DNA of 64,000 nucleotides from Pictodentalium vernedei. Lineage: Eukaryota > Mollusca > Scaphopoda > Dentaliida > Dentaliidae. Below, in pieces: positions 43,650-55,450 of this stretch (position 1 is its first letter; each line of letters starts with the position of its first letter). Both the position numbers and the translations under genes were made by a program. The stretch is taken from contig CM062296.1 of the NCBI GenBank assembly GCA_031216915.1, positions 60,501,084 through 60,565,083 on the forward strand, in the 5' to 3' direction. A model generated the notes under the pieces. That model saw nothing but the letters and a program-made list of their open reading frames with translations, searched no databases and was not told the origin of the DNA.

Positions 43650-43855
43650 TGGGCCTTTTTACGGCTAGCGCCACTCAGAAACTTTTATCCTTTTAATTTT
43701 TGTTTTGCTTCCAAAATATAGCTTATGACACGTCGCTCGTCTAGTTCGTTTTAATGAGGGTCATACACTAGGTTTGAGAGCCAATATTGAAGATTCTTCA
43801 TTATTAAAAAAATTCTTCACCTACTAGTCATGCCCAGTTTAGGGTTAAATATACG
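43650..43855. mobile_element. piggyBac-type MITE family A, heavily decayed
   Basis: The AAAATATAGCTTATGACAC and GAGGGTCATACAC arms remain around a damaged core; the right end reads TTTAGGGTTAA. Confidence 0.4.
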
Positions 43856-43959
43856 ACAACTTTTAAAGATTTTAACGACATTATATAGACTTAAATGTCG
43901 GGGTGCAAAACACTCCAGCAGATTCAAAATGAATTATGTCAACGAATAGTCCTTAACAA

Positions 43960-44195
43960 TTTGAACCCTGGTGGGATCTTTCTTGCTAGTTCAATGGCAG
44001 CAACTGGGAGAGTCCATATTCATTATTTGGGGGTAGACCAATTAATATTTTCAACGTGCAGCCTTGGGGCTGCACGTTGAAAATATTGATTGGTCAACAT
44101 CACACATTCACTTAGCAGCCACCCTACTTAATAAAATTATGAAGTATCATGTCCCGGGAACCAACAAACGGCCTCTCGGATTCAAAGGGTTGACA
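43960..44195. mobile_element. MITE family C, inverted orientation
   Basis: A near-perfect hairpin TTTTCAACGTGCAG/CTGCACGTTGAAAA (about 44049-44084) with GGCCTCTCGGATTCAAAGGG at the right end. The left end lies near AACTGGGAGAGTCCATATTC. Confidence 0.6.
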
Positions 44196-44211
44196 GTTCA
44201 TAAATTAATTA

Positions 44212-46120
44212 ATAACGCCGCATAATGTTACACCAACGCATAATGTTACAAAAAATGTAGTAAACAACCGATAATGTTATAAACTCCGCATAATGTTATA
44301 ACTTTTTTCGACACGTTATGTTATAAAAATCGACGCATAATGTTATAACTTTTTTCAACCCGTTTTGTTACAACAAATTAACCGATAATGTTATAACTTC
44401 TGTATACTAATTCCAGTTACAGCTATTGCAGATGGTCTTTACCACTTACCATATATTGCTACATAAAGGTATGTAATATTGATACTAAAGGTTTCTGCTC
44501 TGGTTAAGGCGAGGAGACACCCCCCCCCCCCCCCACCTCCCAACTCCCGGAGATTTATCATAGAATGACCTAGTCACATTACATAGGCGGTATTAGACGC
44601 GGATTATCCCGGTAACTCAATCGTGTGACGTCATAATCATTATCATACAGTGCCCAACATGGTAAAGGCGGGGGTCGTGGAGGAGTGGTGCTATTTTATC
44701 CGGTTTGTACGTTTACCAACATGCGTAGTCTCCATTTCCAGAAATGTAGTGTACCATAGTCCCCTGACGTCTTTAGGGATGGGCAAATGCCTCTGTTTCT
44801 GCTTGTTTTGGGCATCTAAAACTCATTTGTCGCATATTTCTTCTCATAAGAATATCTTATTGTTCATTAATTTGATATTTTAACAACTAACATTGAACAA
44901 AAATGAGGTGGAGTTAAAAGAGGTCAAAAAGTTGGATGGGGCGAGGTGCATTTGGTGGATGTGGCGGGTTGGTAGTGTCGCGAGGAACAAGAATAAGATG
45001 CGAGACTGGGTAGGAAGAGGAATGGGGTTTAGGAGGATTGAAAGGGGTGGGCAGGGATAAGGCTGAGAAAGAGAGGAGGTCATGGATTGGTACATCAGGG
45101 TGATTGTGCAGAGAAAGCTATCTGAGAATACTATAAGAGAGTAGTGCTAGACGGTATGATAATATAGATGGTGGAGATGATGGAAGAAGTGGAAGTGATG
45201 AATTTGGGATTACAGGCAGTAAAGGGAGAAGGAGGAGGTTGTGGAGGAGGAGTTGTGTTGATGTTGGTGTTGGTGACGGTGTTGAGTAGTTATGTATGTT
45301 GAAAATGAGCCATTTTGTAGGACCCCGGGGCAGGACCCCGGGAGTGACGTCATGTCACGTGACTGGGTGGTCATGTTGGGTTGTCATGATAGTGCACGTG
45401 GGTGGCCATGTTGTGATGTCATTATCATGATAATAGGTGGTAGGAGTGCGTATGCATAGCGCGTGTTGTTATGGGGACACATGCTCCGTCTCACTCCTAA
45501 CAACCCGACAACAGATATCGATTTAATCCAAACAACCCGAAAATCTTCAGAAAACTGACCCCAAAACTCCCGAAAACACTCCCAAATAAAGGTAGGATAG
45601 TATCCTTAATGAGGGTATGAGACGTATGAAGAGGTACTCATTGCGCTCATAGCTTTCATTTTGAGACGTATGATTTTGCGTGCATCGTGCTCATTTTCAT
45701 AGCTTTCATTGCTTCATACGACGAAAAGGGGGACTCCGTGGGTTTAGTATCCTTAAAATATAGGACAATTTATCACAGAAATGGTTTTATTACAATAATG
45801 GTATATATTATTTAAAATCAAAATGGTCCAATTCTACACTGGGAACTGAAGAGTTCCCTCAAATACAGACCGACGGTCTCCACCTGAAACTGATGCCATG
45901 ACAGTATAAATTACCAAAGACATGTTTATTTGAAGTTATAACATTATTGGTTAATTTGTTGTAACATAACGGGTTGAAAACAGTTATAACATTATGCGTC
46001 GATTTTTATATCATAACGGGTTGAAAAAAGTTATAACATTATGCGGAGTTTATAACATTATCGGTTGTTTACTACATTTTTTGTAACATTATGCGTTGGT
46101 GTAACATTATGCGGCGTTGT
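44212..46120. mobile_element. Inverted-repeat element with ATAATGTTATAAC sub-repeats
   Basis: Arms of about 190 bases (44212-44402 and 45931-46120) are inverted copies built from repeats of GCATAATGTTATAAC and CCGATAATGTTATAA. The 1.5-kb interior shows no transposase. It includes a region (45290-45510) related to the element at 50671. Confidence 0.7.
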
Positions 46121-46443
46121 AACATTATCGGTTGTAACAGGGCGCAAGGGTGATTTTAAGATGATACATTGAGCATTATACAGCGGAACGGACTTTCAGC
46201 CGCTTTGCTTGGTAATGGTTCCAAGAGAACCAAAACGGATAGAACTCGATCAAGGAAGGAACAAGCTGTCAAATATTAAATATTGAGATTTTTTCCTCCT
46301 GACTTAAGAGGTTCAGCCCATTGAAATTTGGAAAGCGTAATCTCAGAAAAGCCATGTATTAACTTGCCCTTTAGGACAAAATGGGTAATCTACAAGATGC
46401 TACTTTTTCCTCCCCATTCATGCTAGCCAGATTAGTGTGTGTA

Positions 46444-48825
46444 ATCAGGGACCTGGCAGACGGGGGGGGGGGGGGGGGGGGCACAGGGGGTGGGGGCACG
46501 GGGGGGGGGGGGGCACAAATGCCTATAGTTTAAAATTCGGAGGGCAAGTCATGAGTAGTTGGAAATTCCATCTATCTGGATTAAAGAGCTTCTTTGGTGA
46601 TGCTGACGTCTCCTTTGCTTCCCAAACTTCCAGCTCGATTTCAAATCGGCAAAAATTCTAACTGTTACTATTTACAACAACAGTGTACGAAATATCGAGC
46701 TTCATAAGTATGCATAGTGTTAATCGGTACAAGATTTCTATAGTACGTTCACTTATCGTAAAAAAAAATCCTCGAAATGCACTTAAAGAAAATCACATCG
46801 TGTAAAATCGTTATCCTGAGTTAATTCCATCATTCACAGTTACCAAATGATGAAACATCGAAAATTGATCATTCCTGCATAAGATCTGATTTAATGTTAG
46901 GACAGCAGTGTGAATTGTTCAAAGTTCTAAGCTTGAACATTTGTTTGGCACATATTCAAATCCCAGAAGAATACAAAATAATAATAACCTGATAATTCTA
47001 TCATAAATGTGTTGGCATTTCAGTTACTAGAATAAATTTTATGCCTCCTTTCATGGTTTCATTTTCAAAATCTTTCTCGATAGTGAAATTTCAACTGGGG
47101 AGGGACCGGGACTACTCCTGTTCCCACCCCTTAGTTGGAAATTGACTATCCTACACCCCCGAATCGGAAACCTCTAGCCACGCCTCTGTGTGAATGTGCA
47201 TGTGGAGGAGGGGAATATATTTTTCCACTGCAAATAGGCATCAGAGAAAATATCCCCTCTTCCTCTTCATTCATCTCGTTCTGGGTTACGACTGTGTATC
47301 CTCGAAGTTCAGGGTATTCCCTGTGGAAAATATTAACTTTTTCACTTCATCGGTATCACTCTGAATACTTTTTTGAAGGCTTTAGTACCCAGACCGTGAG
47401 GGGATAAATATAACCGTAAAATATCAGGGTAGGCCCCAAGTACGGAGTGCATGAACACACTGAAATCAGTTGGGTAGAAAATCGACCCAAATCCACTGGG
47501 TTGAGTAAATATTAACCCAAATGGGTTCATATTCATTTAACCCAGTTGATTTGGGTTAATTTTCAGCCCCAACTGATTTTGGACTGAACTAATTTCGGGA
47601 ATTTCAAGCATGGATGTATGTAAGATTGACATTTTTTCAATGAACTGTGTGTGTGTGTGTGTGTGTGAGGGTGGGCGTGGGGATGTTGCGGCTAATTTCG
47701 TCAATTGTAGACTCCGTATCTGACTATATCGCCGAGAAGAACAGATATGTGTATATGGGAATCATCAGGCAAATTCATGTCATGTCTGGGCATACATGTG
47801 TCTCCCGCGCGTAACACATGGAGGCAGTTTCAGAACTGCACTACACATTTGATAAATTTATCATTTAAAGAATAATCAGGTGGCTGATAGTTTCCGATAT
47901 CAAAGCATTTTGCGTCAGGATTTGCTATATTTTTCTGATAGGGCAAGTTAGGTAGTTGAATTCCCGCACTGACGTGATGTGTTGTGTGTTTGACCCACAG
48001 GTTATACCACATCAAAACATTATATTACAGCCTTAGTGTCCAAGTTTGGACAAGGAGAATGGTATAATGACCATGGGCGTGGCTAGAGGTTTCCGATTGG
48101 GGGTGTAGAGTAGGGTAGTGAATTTTCAACTAGAGAGAGGGACTGGGAGGGGGAAGCCCCCTCCCGGTCCCTCCCACTAGTTGGAAATTCACTATCGAGA
48201 ACAATTTTGAAATTGAAGCCTCGAAAGGGGGCATAAAATTGATTCTAGTAACTGAAATTCCAACACATTTATGATAGAATTATCAGGTTGTTATTATTAG
48301 TTGGTATTATTCTGGGAATTGAATATGTGCTAAACAAATGATCAAGCCGAGAACTTTGAGCAATACACACTCTTCTAACATTAAATCAGATCTTATGCAG
48401 GAATGATCATTTTTCGATGTTTCATCATTTTGTAACTGTGAATGATGGAATAAACTCAGGATAACGATTTCACATGATGTGATTTTCTTGAAGTGCATTA
48501 CGATGATTTTTTTATGACGATAAGTGAACGTTCTATAGAAATCTCGTACCGATTGACATCATGCATTCGTATGAAGCTCGATATTGTGCACACTGTAGCT
48601 GTTAATAGTAACAGTTAGAATTGTTGCCAATTTGAAACCGGGTTGGAATTTTGGGAAGTAAATGAGGCATCAGCATCACCAAATAAGCTCTAAAATCCAG
48701 ATTTTCATTTTCATTCACGACTTGCCCTCCGAATTTCCAACTATTGTAAATTTTGGTCTGGATTGGGTTGGGGGGGGGGGACCCAAATCCCCCCCCCCCC
48801 CCCCTGTCGCCACGTCCCTGATCAT
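46444..48825. mobile_element. Large inverted-repeat element, arms about 745 bp, G/C runs at ends
   Basis: Arms 46444-47186 and 48072-48825 are inverted copies, roughly 80-90% alike by eye (shared CAGGGAC ends, GAACATTTGTTTGGCACATA-like and CCTCTAGCCACGCC blocks). The 885-base middle holds a TG microsatellite (47649-47667) and a hairpin (47462-47580), no transposase. Confidence 0.7.
47462..47580. repeat. Hairpin of the AACCCAAATCAACTGGGT family
   Basis: ACTGAAATCAGTTGGG pairs with CCCCAACTGATTTT; internal CCCAAAT/ATTTGGG repeats. A half copy is at 39540-39600. Confidence 0.6.
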
Positions 48826-49538
48826 GACAGGGATTATAGATAAGAGCGTCGACTTCAATTCCTCTGACTAACAATATAGTCATAAATGTCTAACGTAGAA
48901 ATCATACTCCATTTTGCGAGTCATCATATAAATATCTCACTGTCTTCCTTGATCACATTCGACTTTTCGTCACACAATGCACTAAATAATGTATGTGTGA
49001 CGGCATATCATGACGCCCAGTTGAAAATGACCCTAAAAATAACAACGAGCAAACCTGTCATGTCAGATAATGAATGAATGATTACTTAATATATAATAAT
49101 AGATGATATAATGACGAACCTTTTTAATGTTAGCCGTAGATCATAGGCGGAATAAATACAACTCTTTATAAGATTCATTGTTGACTGAATGAAACAGAAA
49201 TCATTCTTCATACCTGGATTTGTACCAGGCCTGGCAATCTAGAAAATCCAGGAGTGCAAAACATTTGCCCTCCTCAGATTGCTTAAGAGTGCAATTGCGC
49301 CTGAAAGTTTCAATGCGGAAACTTGTATGTATTTTGGTTATATTCACTTCAAGGTATTAATATTGTAACTGAAAAATTGTACTATATTCAGCAGCATAGT
49401 AGAAAAATTGGCACACACATCTTCTCATTATTCAAAATGAAGTATTCAATTCTTATGTGACTGTCTTCTACACTCAACATGTATCGAAATGCAACACAGA
49501 ATGGGTCATGAATTATTGCGAATCAATGCAACATTGAT

Positions 49539-49612
49539 TAATTGTCCCCTGAGTTCCTGTGTGTTCTCTGTGCCAGTTGGCACAGAGAACACATTGAAAC
49601 TCAGCGGACGAC
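49539..49612. mobile_element. Small hairpin family I, copy 2
   Basis: GTCCCCTGAGTTCCTGTGTG paired with CACATTGAAACTCAGCGGAC, loop CAGTTGGC. Confidence 0.65.
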
Positions 49613-49754
49613 ATGATAATAGATTTTAAAGGCGGCCCCAAACAGGTCCAAAAAATCAAGGGGTGCAAAATATTGCCATCCTCAGTTTTTTCTAGGGGCG
49701 CAGTAGGCGTGCAGCACTCCTGCGCTCCTAAACACTAAAAATGTACATTACGTT

Positions 49755-49835
49755 AAAGAAATCGTCCCTTGAGCTCCAATGTGTTCTATGTGCCTACTGG
49801 CACATAGAACACATTGGAACTCAAGTGACGAAATG
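49755..49835. mobile_element. Small hairpin family I, copy 3
   Basis: TCGTCCCTTGAGCTCCAATG paired with CATTGGAACTCAAGTGACGA, loop TACT. Only 143 bases from copy 2. Confidence 0.65.
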
Positions 49836-50417
49836 CTGCTTTGTCTCACACTGTTGGAAAGGGCTCAGGCATGACAGTCTCCAAGGGAGGATTAAGGGTG
49901 ACACCCCCAATCATTTTTCAAGTCGGGATTTTTCGTCAGGACTGGGGACAGATGTACTTTTCTTTGCCACTTCTCTTACTGATTGTTTTTGACGAACGGA
50001 TTTGATTATCTTTTTTTTTAAATAATATTTTATTTCTTGAAACAGAAATGGGCTTGGCAAACAGGGAATGCCTATAAATAGCCTCACCCTACATCAATAA
50101 ACTACGCATTAATAGAATGGTGCAGTTTGATTATCTGAACTTCGTTCAGTGGTATTACGCCCTGTCAAACAAACACATAATCACATCTTTGTCTGTATGT
50201 TTCAGTATGGATTGTACGAGCGTGGGTTTCGATTTGATAATGTTGTAGTTGAGGCGGTCGGACATGTTTCAGACTTGAGGGCAGGCTTGCTGCCCCTTCC
50301 ACACTTTTGGTAGGCACACGTACTGGGTTTCCATCGGGAAAATTTGTGTTCTCAATATCATGTGTTCGGGAGTGCCTTGTTTGAGATCTATTAACAAGTA
50401 ACCACCCTGGCAGCACA

Positions 50418-50490
50418 GATCAGGTCATTCCAAGTTTCTGATGGACGTTTTCGCTTCGAAAACGTCCATCAGAAACTTGGAATTACCTGA
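50418..50490. repeat. Small near-perfect hairpin
   Basis: AAGTTTCTGATGGACGTTTT pairs with AAAACGTCCATCAGAAACTT around CGCTTCG. Confidence 0.72.
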
Positions 50491-50670
50491 TCCGTACTGG
50501 TAGGAGTTTGTCCTGGGAACAATTTTTGAACAAGATCATGTAATGAGCTACGGTTCTGTGGATTCTGTTCTTGTGGAATAAATTTTGAACAATGTACATC
50601 AGACTTATCTTACGGTGGTGATTACGTTTAGTAAACAATGTAGACCATCGAGTATCTACACAGAACATCA

Positions 50671-52360
50671 GTAGTAGTAGTGTATGTATGGATCATGCCA
50701 CATTGGGTTGATCTCATGGGGGGTTTCATATGTGACGCCATAGTCACGTGGCCTGGTTCCTGCGCCATGTTGTGTTGTTATGGTAACCCGCGTGAGCGGC
50801 CATCTTGTGACGTCATCTCCATAGTGATGTGTGATGTTAGTGCGTATGCGCAGCGCCTGTTGTTAGGGTGACACGTGTTTCCGTCGTCCATTTTGTATAC
50901 TGGAGGCCGTCATTTTGGTTTCTATGGTAGCACGCGGTTGATATGTTACCCAAAGGCTTACAACAAGACAGGGGTATGTTCGGAGGGTGTGTTCGATTGA
51001 AGAGGCGCAATTTCCCGATTCGTAGAATTACCCAAATAAACCCGACAATCCCTCCAAATCACCAAAAACGACTTAATTTACTACGGATTCCCCATTTTAT
51101 CGGCTTAGCGCGTAGTGCTATAGGGTCAAGGGGCCCGGGGTGAGTTCGACTGAGCTAAAGTAATTTTCTGGCTTGGATACTTTGTAGAATTACCACAAAC
51201 AACCCGACAAATTTTACTATTTCGAATTCTTTCAGAATTCTATGCTTCTATCTATATATGCAATAGTTTTCATCTACTTGACCATGTTCCTTTGTTTTGG
51301 AGTATACTCCAGTAGAGTAGAAGAGCATATCAACTGGAGCACCTTTGCTTATTTTTACTATATTTAGCAATTTCTAGTCTATTCTTCTTAGTTCTGACCC
51401 TATTCCGAGTACTCTTGTTGTTTCACTTATCTACATCACCCAATCAGTTCAGTTTCCTAGCTCTAACTAACCAATCAGATTGCTTGATTTCTCATAATCT
51501 CTATGCAGAGTTATCTCCCCTTATTACAACGAAGTCCTATCCGATTCTCATCATCTCTATATCCAATGGCCATATCCCATGGAATCCCATTTTTGGAAAA
51601 CACCAGTGGCTATGGAATCCCCTCTTTGTCGTATGAGGCCATGAGGGCCACGAGGCCCTCAATGAGGCCTCATTTACTATCCCCAATAGCCTCATTTTCT
51701 TTTCAGGGCATGACAGCCATGAAAAAGTTCCTCAATGAGGTATAATTTACTATCCCACTTAGCCTCATCTCGGTATTTAACAGCCATATCCCATGGAATC
51801 CCGTTTTTTTTGAGAAACACCCGTGGCTATTGAATCCCTTTTTTGTCGTATGAGGCCATGAGTGCCATGAGAAAGCCCTCAACGAGGCCTCAATTACTAT
51901 CCCTCATAGCCTCATTTTCTTTTGAGGGCATGAGAGCCATGAAAAAATTCCTCAATGAGGCCTCATTTACTATCCCTCTTAGTCTAATTTCGGTATCTGA
52001 GGATACCTATGGCCTGGTATTGTATTATTCGAGGATACCTATCGAGGATACCTTTTGGAGATTCCCTTTTTGTCGTATGAGGCCATGAGGGCCATGAGTA
52101 ACCCCTCAATGAGGTCTAATGTAGTCTTACCAACGGCTTCCATCTTATCTCCAAAGCGCCAAGGCCACTACTGGTCTTTGGTCATCACCAAACAACACGC
52201 GCTGCGCATGCGCACTAACACCACACATCACTATGGAGATGACGTCACAAGACACGGGTTACCATAACAACACAACATGGAGCCACCAGACCACGTGACT
52301 ATGACGTCACATATGAGATCCCCCCAACGTGGCACGATCCATACAAACACTACTACTATC
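50671..52360. mobile_element. Inverted-repeat element with GC-rich arms
   Basis: AGTAGTAGTGTATGTATGG at left pairs with CCATACAAACACTACTACT at right. Arms of about 200 bases share GTGACGTCATCTCCATAGTG, GTGCGTATGCGCAGCG and related blocks. Interior: tandem 230-250-bp units, no transposase seen. Confidence 0.68.
51565..52050. repeat. Two tandem copies of a 230-250-bp unit inside a long inverted-repeat element
   Basis: Both units carry TATCCCATGGAATCCC, CCGTGGCTAT-like, GTATGAGGCCATGAG and CCTCAATGAGGCCTCATTTAC. Small palindromes around GAGGCCTC recur. Lies between the arms at 50671 and 52360. Confidence 0.65.
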
Positions 52361-52873
52361 AGCCCATCCAATATGATTAAACTATCAGATTTCAATTCGT
52401 GAGAGACATCCACTGTGTTGAATAAGCCGATTGAGAAAGGATGAGTTTCCACAACCAGTGGGACCACATAATAAACAAATGAATGGATGCTTCCAACTAG
52501 GATCCCTCTTTTTTTCAAGTGTGGCGCTGCTATCCGTTTATGCCCTTTTGGGAAGGTGGTCTCTTTGACCACTAACAATATTTACCGCACGTGGCCCTCT
52601 GACTTTGTACTGTCTTGATACAGGTCAAGTTTATTGATCTTTGTCGTGAAGATAAAACTCAAGTTACTAGACTGCATTACCACCTTTTTTGTTCTTCTTT
52701 TATACTTTTTTCTTCTTTTTATATAAAAAAAACCCTTCTGTTTATAGTCTCTTGACAGCAAATATCCATTAACTCTTTTGGCGCTACAGGCGAAGAAGTC
52801 GACAGACTCAGACCGCGGAAAGGTACTGCAGTAGTCATTTTAGCCAACTGTGCGTGTCCTTTTCCAAGTGTTT
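52361..52873. other. No gene recognised
   Basis: Sequence between an inverted-repeat element and a MITE; polypyrimidine-rich near 52690-52720. No supported frame. Confidence 0.45.
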
Positions 52874-53130
52874 TTAACCCTTCACCCAACGGAGATGATA
52901 TCAAAATTTATTATTTTAAATATCATTTTTTCAAATTTTTCAAAACAAATTCAACAAAACCATATCATGTGACCCCTCCTTGGAACGAGCTCGACGAGCT
53001 CGTTCCAACGAGGGGGTCACATGATATGGTTTTGTAGAAATTTTTTGAAAAATAATATTTTTTCAACTGATGAGGTTGCATATTAAAATAACGCAGGAGG
53101 ATGCGGCCGATTCGTTGGGTAAATAATTGA
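52874..53130. mobile_element. piggyBac-type MITE family B, opposite orientation
   Basis: TTAACCCTTCACCCAACGG at left and GCGGCCGATTCGTTGGGTAA at right, so the GGCCGATTC arm is on the right. The right TTAA is mutated. The core GAGCTCGACGAGCTCG is intact. Confidence 0.7.
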
Positions 53131-53877
53131 ACAAAAATACGTATTCCTATGCTTCATGCACCATTTATGTCCTATCCATGAAGAACGATACCGTCCCTTG
53201 AAAGTATAAAGGTGTCATTTAAATATATACAGAAAATCTGCCAATGAGATCATTAGAACATCTTTTAAAATAATAACGCTTTAGTTTAACAACCTATACT
53301 TTTTGTAAAATTCCTGATGAATATTAGCTCTAAGAATTCTGTTTCGCAGATTATTTCGCGCCAAAAGAGTTAATATCTTAAATTAGAAGCCAACTGTAAC
53401 CGGTTTACTCTTCCCAGATTCAATTATTAAATCGATTATATAAAGCTTCTTTTCTTTTCTGAGACATTTCTGGGTTTCGAAAACCTCTCTTCGTACTCTT
53501 TTTGTACTGGTAGTGAATTCATTCCAGCAGTATTATGGTGCCACAAGAAATGAACGTCATTCTCGTTCACTCGTGCAAGTTCATCATTAAAATACCCAAA
53601 GATTCTTACTGTAGCAGGGGCGGTGGAGCCGAAGGGGGGGGGGGGGGGGGGGGTGTCTCCCGGAGGGGGGGGGGTGGAGGGGCACATACCACCCCTAGCC
53701 AGCCCCCACTTTTTTCACCAATTATAAGTACCCGGGCGGCATTTTCCGACATAACATACACAACCCTATGGTCACTACACATCACCTATACATATATGAC
53801 TAAATTGATGTTCAAGATTTTATTGAATACAAATAGAAAGCACCAAATATAGCGTAATATTTCAAAGGACAGTTTCA
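53131..53877. other. No gene recognised; G-rich block
   Basis: A G-rich block at 53634-53680 begins CAGGGGCGGTGGAGCC, resembling the ends of the G-run elements at 43186 and 46444. No paired right end was found, so it may be a solo terminus. Confidence 0.4.
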
Positions 53878-54085
53878 AAGTTATGACTCGCCCTTTGAAC
53901 CCGAGAGGCCGCCTTTCCGGCCTATTAACATGATACTTTATAAATTCATCAAGTATGATAGCTGGTAAGTGAATGTGTGGGGAAATTGGACTGCCCACAC
54001 ATAATGAATATGGCCTCTTCCAATTGCTGCCATTGAATTGATATGGAAGATACTACCAGCGTTCTAAAAGATAAGTAAAACAAAA
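53878..54085. mobile_element. MITE family C, without core hairpin
   Basis: CCCTTTGAACCCGAGAGGCC at left, CATGATAC and AATGAATATGGCCTCTTCC in the middle, and ACCAGCGTTC at right match 60062-60300. Confidence 0.55.
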
Positions 54086-54179
54086 CAAAATAAATACGCT
54101 GAGTTTAGTGTTTTAAATAGAGTGGGTTCACGGGTGGGGGTAGCGTATAAAAATTTATATATTTTGATTGAATACACCG

Positions 54180-54760
54180 CTACACCAAAATTGAACACCC
54201 CCCCCCCCCCCCCCCCCCTCCCCCCGAAGAAAAATTATTTTCCATCCTACGCTCATGCGATACCCAGAAAGGTGTGACCCCCACTTTCTGCGCGCGGTTC
54301 CATATAATCTCTATAATATCTTCTTTAGCAACAGTTCCAATCAGGTCTTCGACATATGTAGCATACACTAAACAGTGTTCATGTTGCAGGAGAACTCACC
54401 TGAGTTCGGTATCCACTTCATCAACGGTCAACGGTTGTGGTCTGGTTATTCTCACTGTGATCTTCTTCTCCTTCAAAGATGGTTCTTGAATTGGTTTCTT
54501 GAATATAGATTTATGATCTTGATGTTTATTGTTACTTAGTCAGGGATTTGTACCTTCAGGTTTCGTGTGTTATGTTAGAGCTTCGGTTAGAGGTACTTGC
54601 ATGATCTACATGTTGATAGCTGCTTCTACTTTTTCTATGTTCTCCGTCAGAGCATTCCATCCTTGTAGAGACAATGCAGTCTCAGCCTTGGTTGGTAGAG
54701 CTGTAGGTTTTTTAATTTTCTTGTTCGGCCATTTTTCGAGGTCTGACACCTAAACGCAAC
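54180..54760 (-). pseudogene. Relic of a second gene of the polymerase-bearing element (unknown product)
   Basis: The minus strand starts MAEQEN at about 54735 and after a frame break reads KKPTALPTKAETALSLQG, then NIEKVEAAINM. Later it gives KKITVRITRPQPLTVDEVD (54400-54480), then YVEDLIGTVAKEDIIEIIWN (54290-54360). These look like coding sequence, with stops and frameshifts between them. I do not recognise the protein. Its upstream region (55.3-55.45 kb) resembles the region upstream of the polymerase, suggesting both belonged to one element. Confidence 0.4.
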
Positions 54761-54784
54761 TTGAGGAAAGCTGCAAACACATCT

Positions 54785-54908
54785 AAACTGAAAGGTCGGA
54801 AATTCACAGAATGTAGCCTTCCCAGAGTAGTGAGAGTACCCAGACACTGCCATTGGCAGTGTCTGGGTACTCTCACTACTCTGGAATGGCTACATTCTGT
54901 GAATTTCT
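54785..54908. repeat. Small near-perfect hairpin in the relic gene region
   Basis: GAAATTCACAGAATGTAGCC and its complement form about 58-base arms around CTGCCATTGGCAG. Confidence 0.72.
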
Positions 54909-55309
54909 GCAGCAAGAGAGTATTTAATAAAAAACGAAAAACCTTAGATTACGCGATGTCGACGGTTTCGGTTTCGGTTTTTTAAAAAAACTGAAAACCT
55001 CGGTTCGGTTTCGGTTAACCTACATCTCTATTGGTTGGATACGGCCTCTGATTGTTTCCTTCGAGGTTTCTTCGAAAGTGTATCTTCAGTTCTTCCGGAT
55101 ACTGGATGGCGTCAGAAAAAATGCTTGGTGTCGAGTAAGAACATCTTCTCTGATCAATTTAGTTCAATGAATCGATCGTGAATGATGCCAAGTCCACACT
55201 TCACTTCACCCCAATATATGTATCAGTGGTGGGGTTTCTTGAAAACACTACCCTATTTCAACGCATGTGAGTTGAATGTATGATTACAGATGCAAGTTTG
55301 TGTTTGTTC

Positions 55310-55450
55310 CCCCATGAGGTTACGGGTTGAAGTTGTGAAATTTAGAAAGTTAACATAGAAGTATATGGAAGAGAAATATGATGTACTTTACCAATACAAA
55401 GTTGAAGAGGGGCACAAATCTGATTGGTTGGTTGTTCTGTTATCTGATTG
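55310..55450. repeat. Direct repeat shared with 63225-63370
   Basis: About 135 bases resemble 63225-63370 in the same orientation, at roughly 70-75% identity by eye (shared blocks include GAAATTTAG, TATATGGAA/TCTACGGGA, and a CTGATTGG end). Each copy lies upstream, on the minus strand, of a decayed gene of the polymerase-bearing element. A shared promoter region is a plausible reading. Confidence 0.45.
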
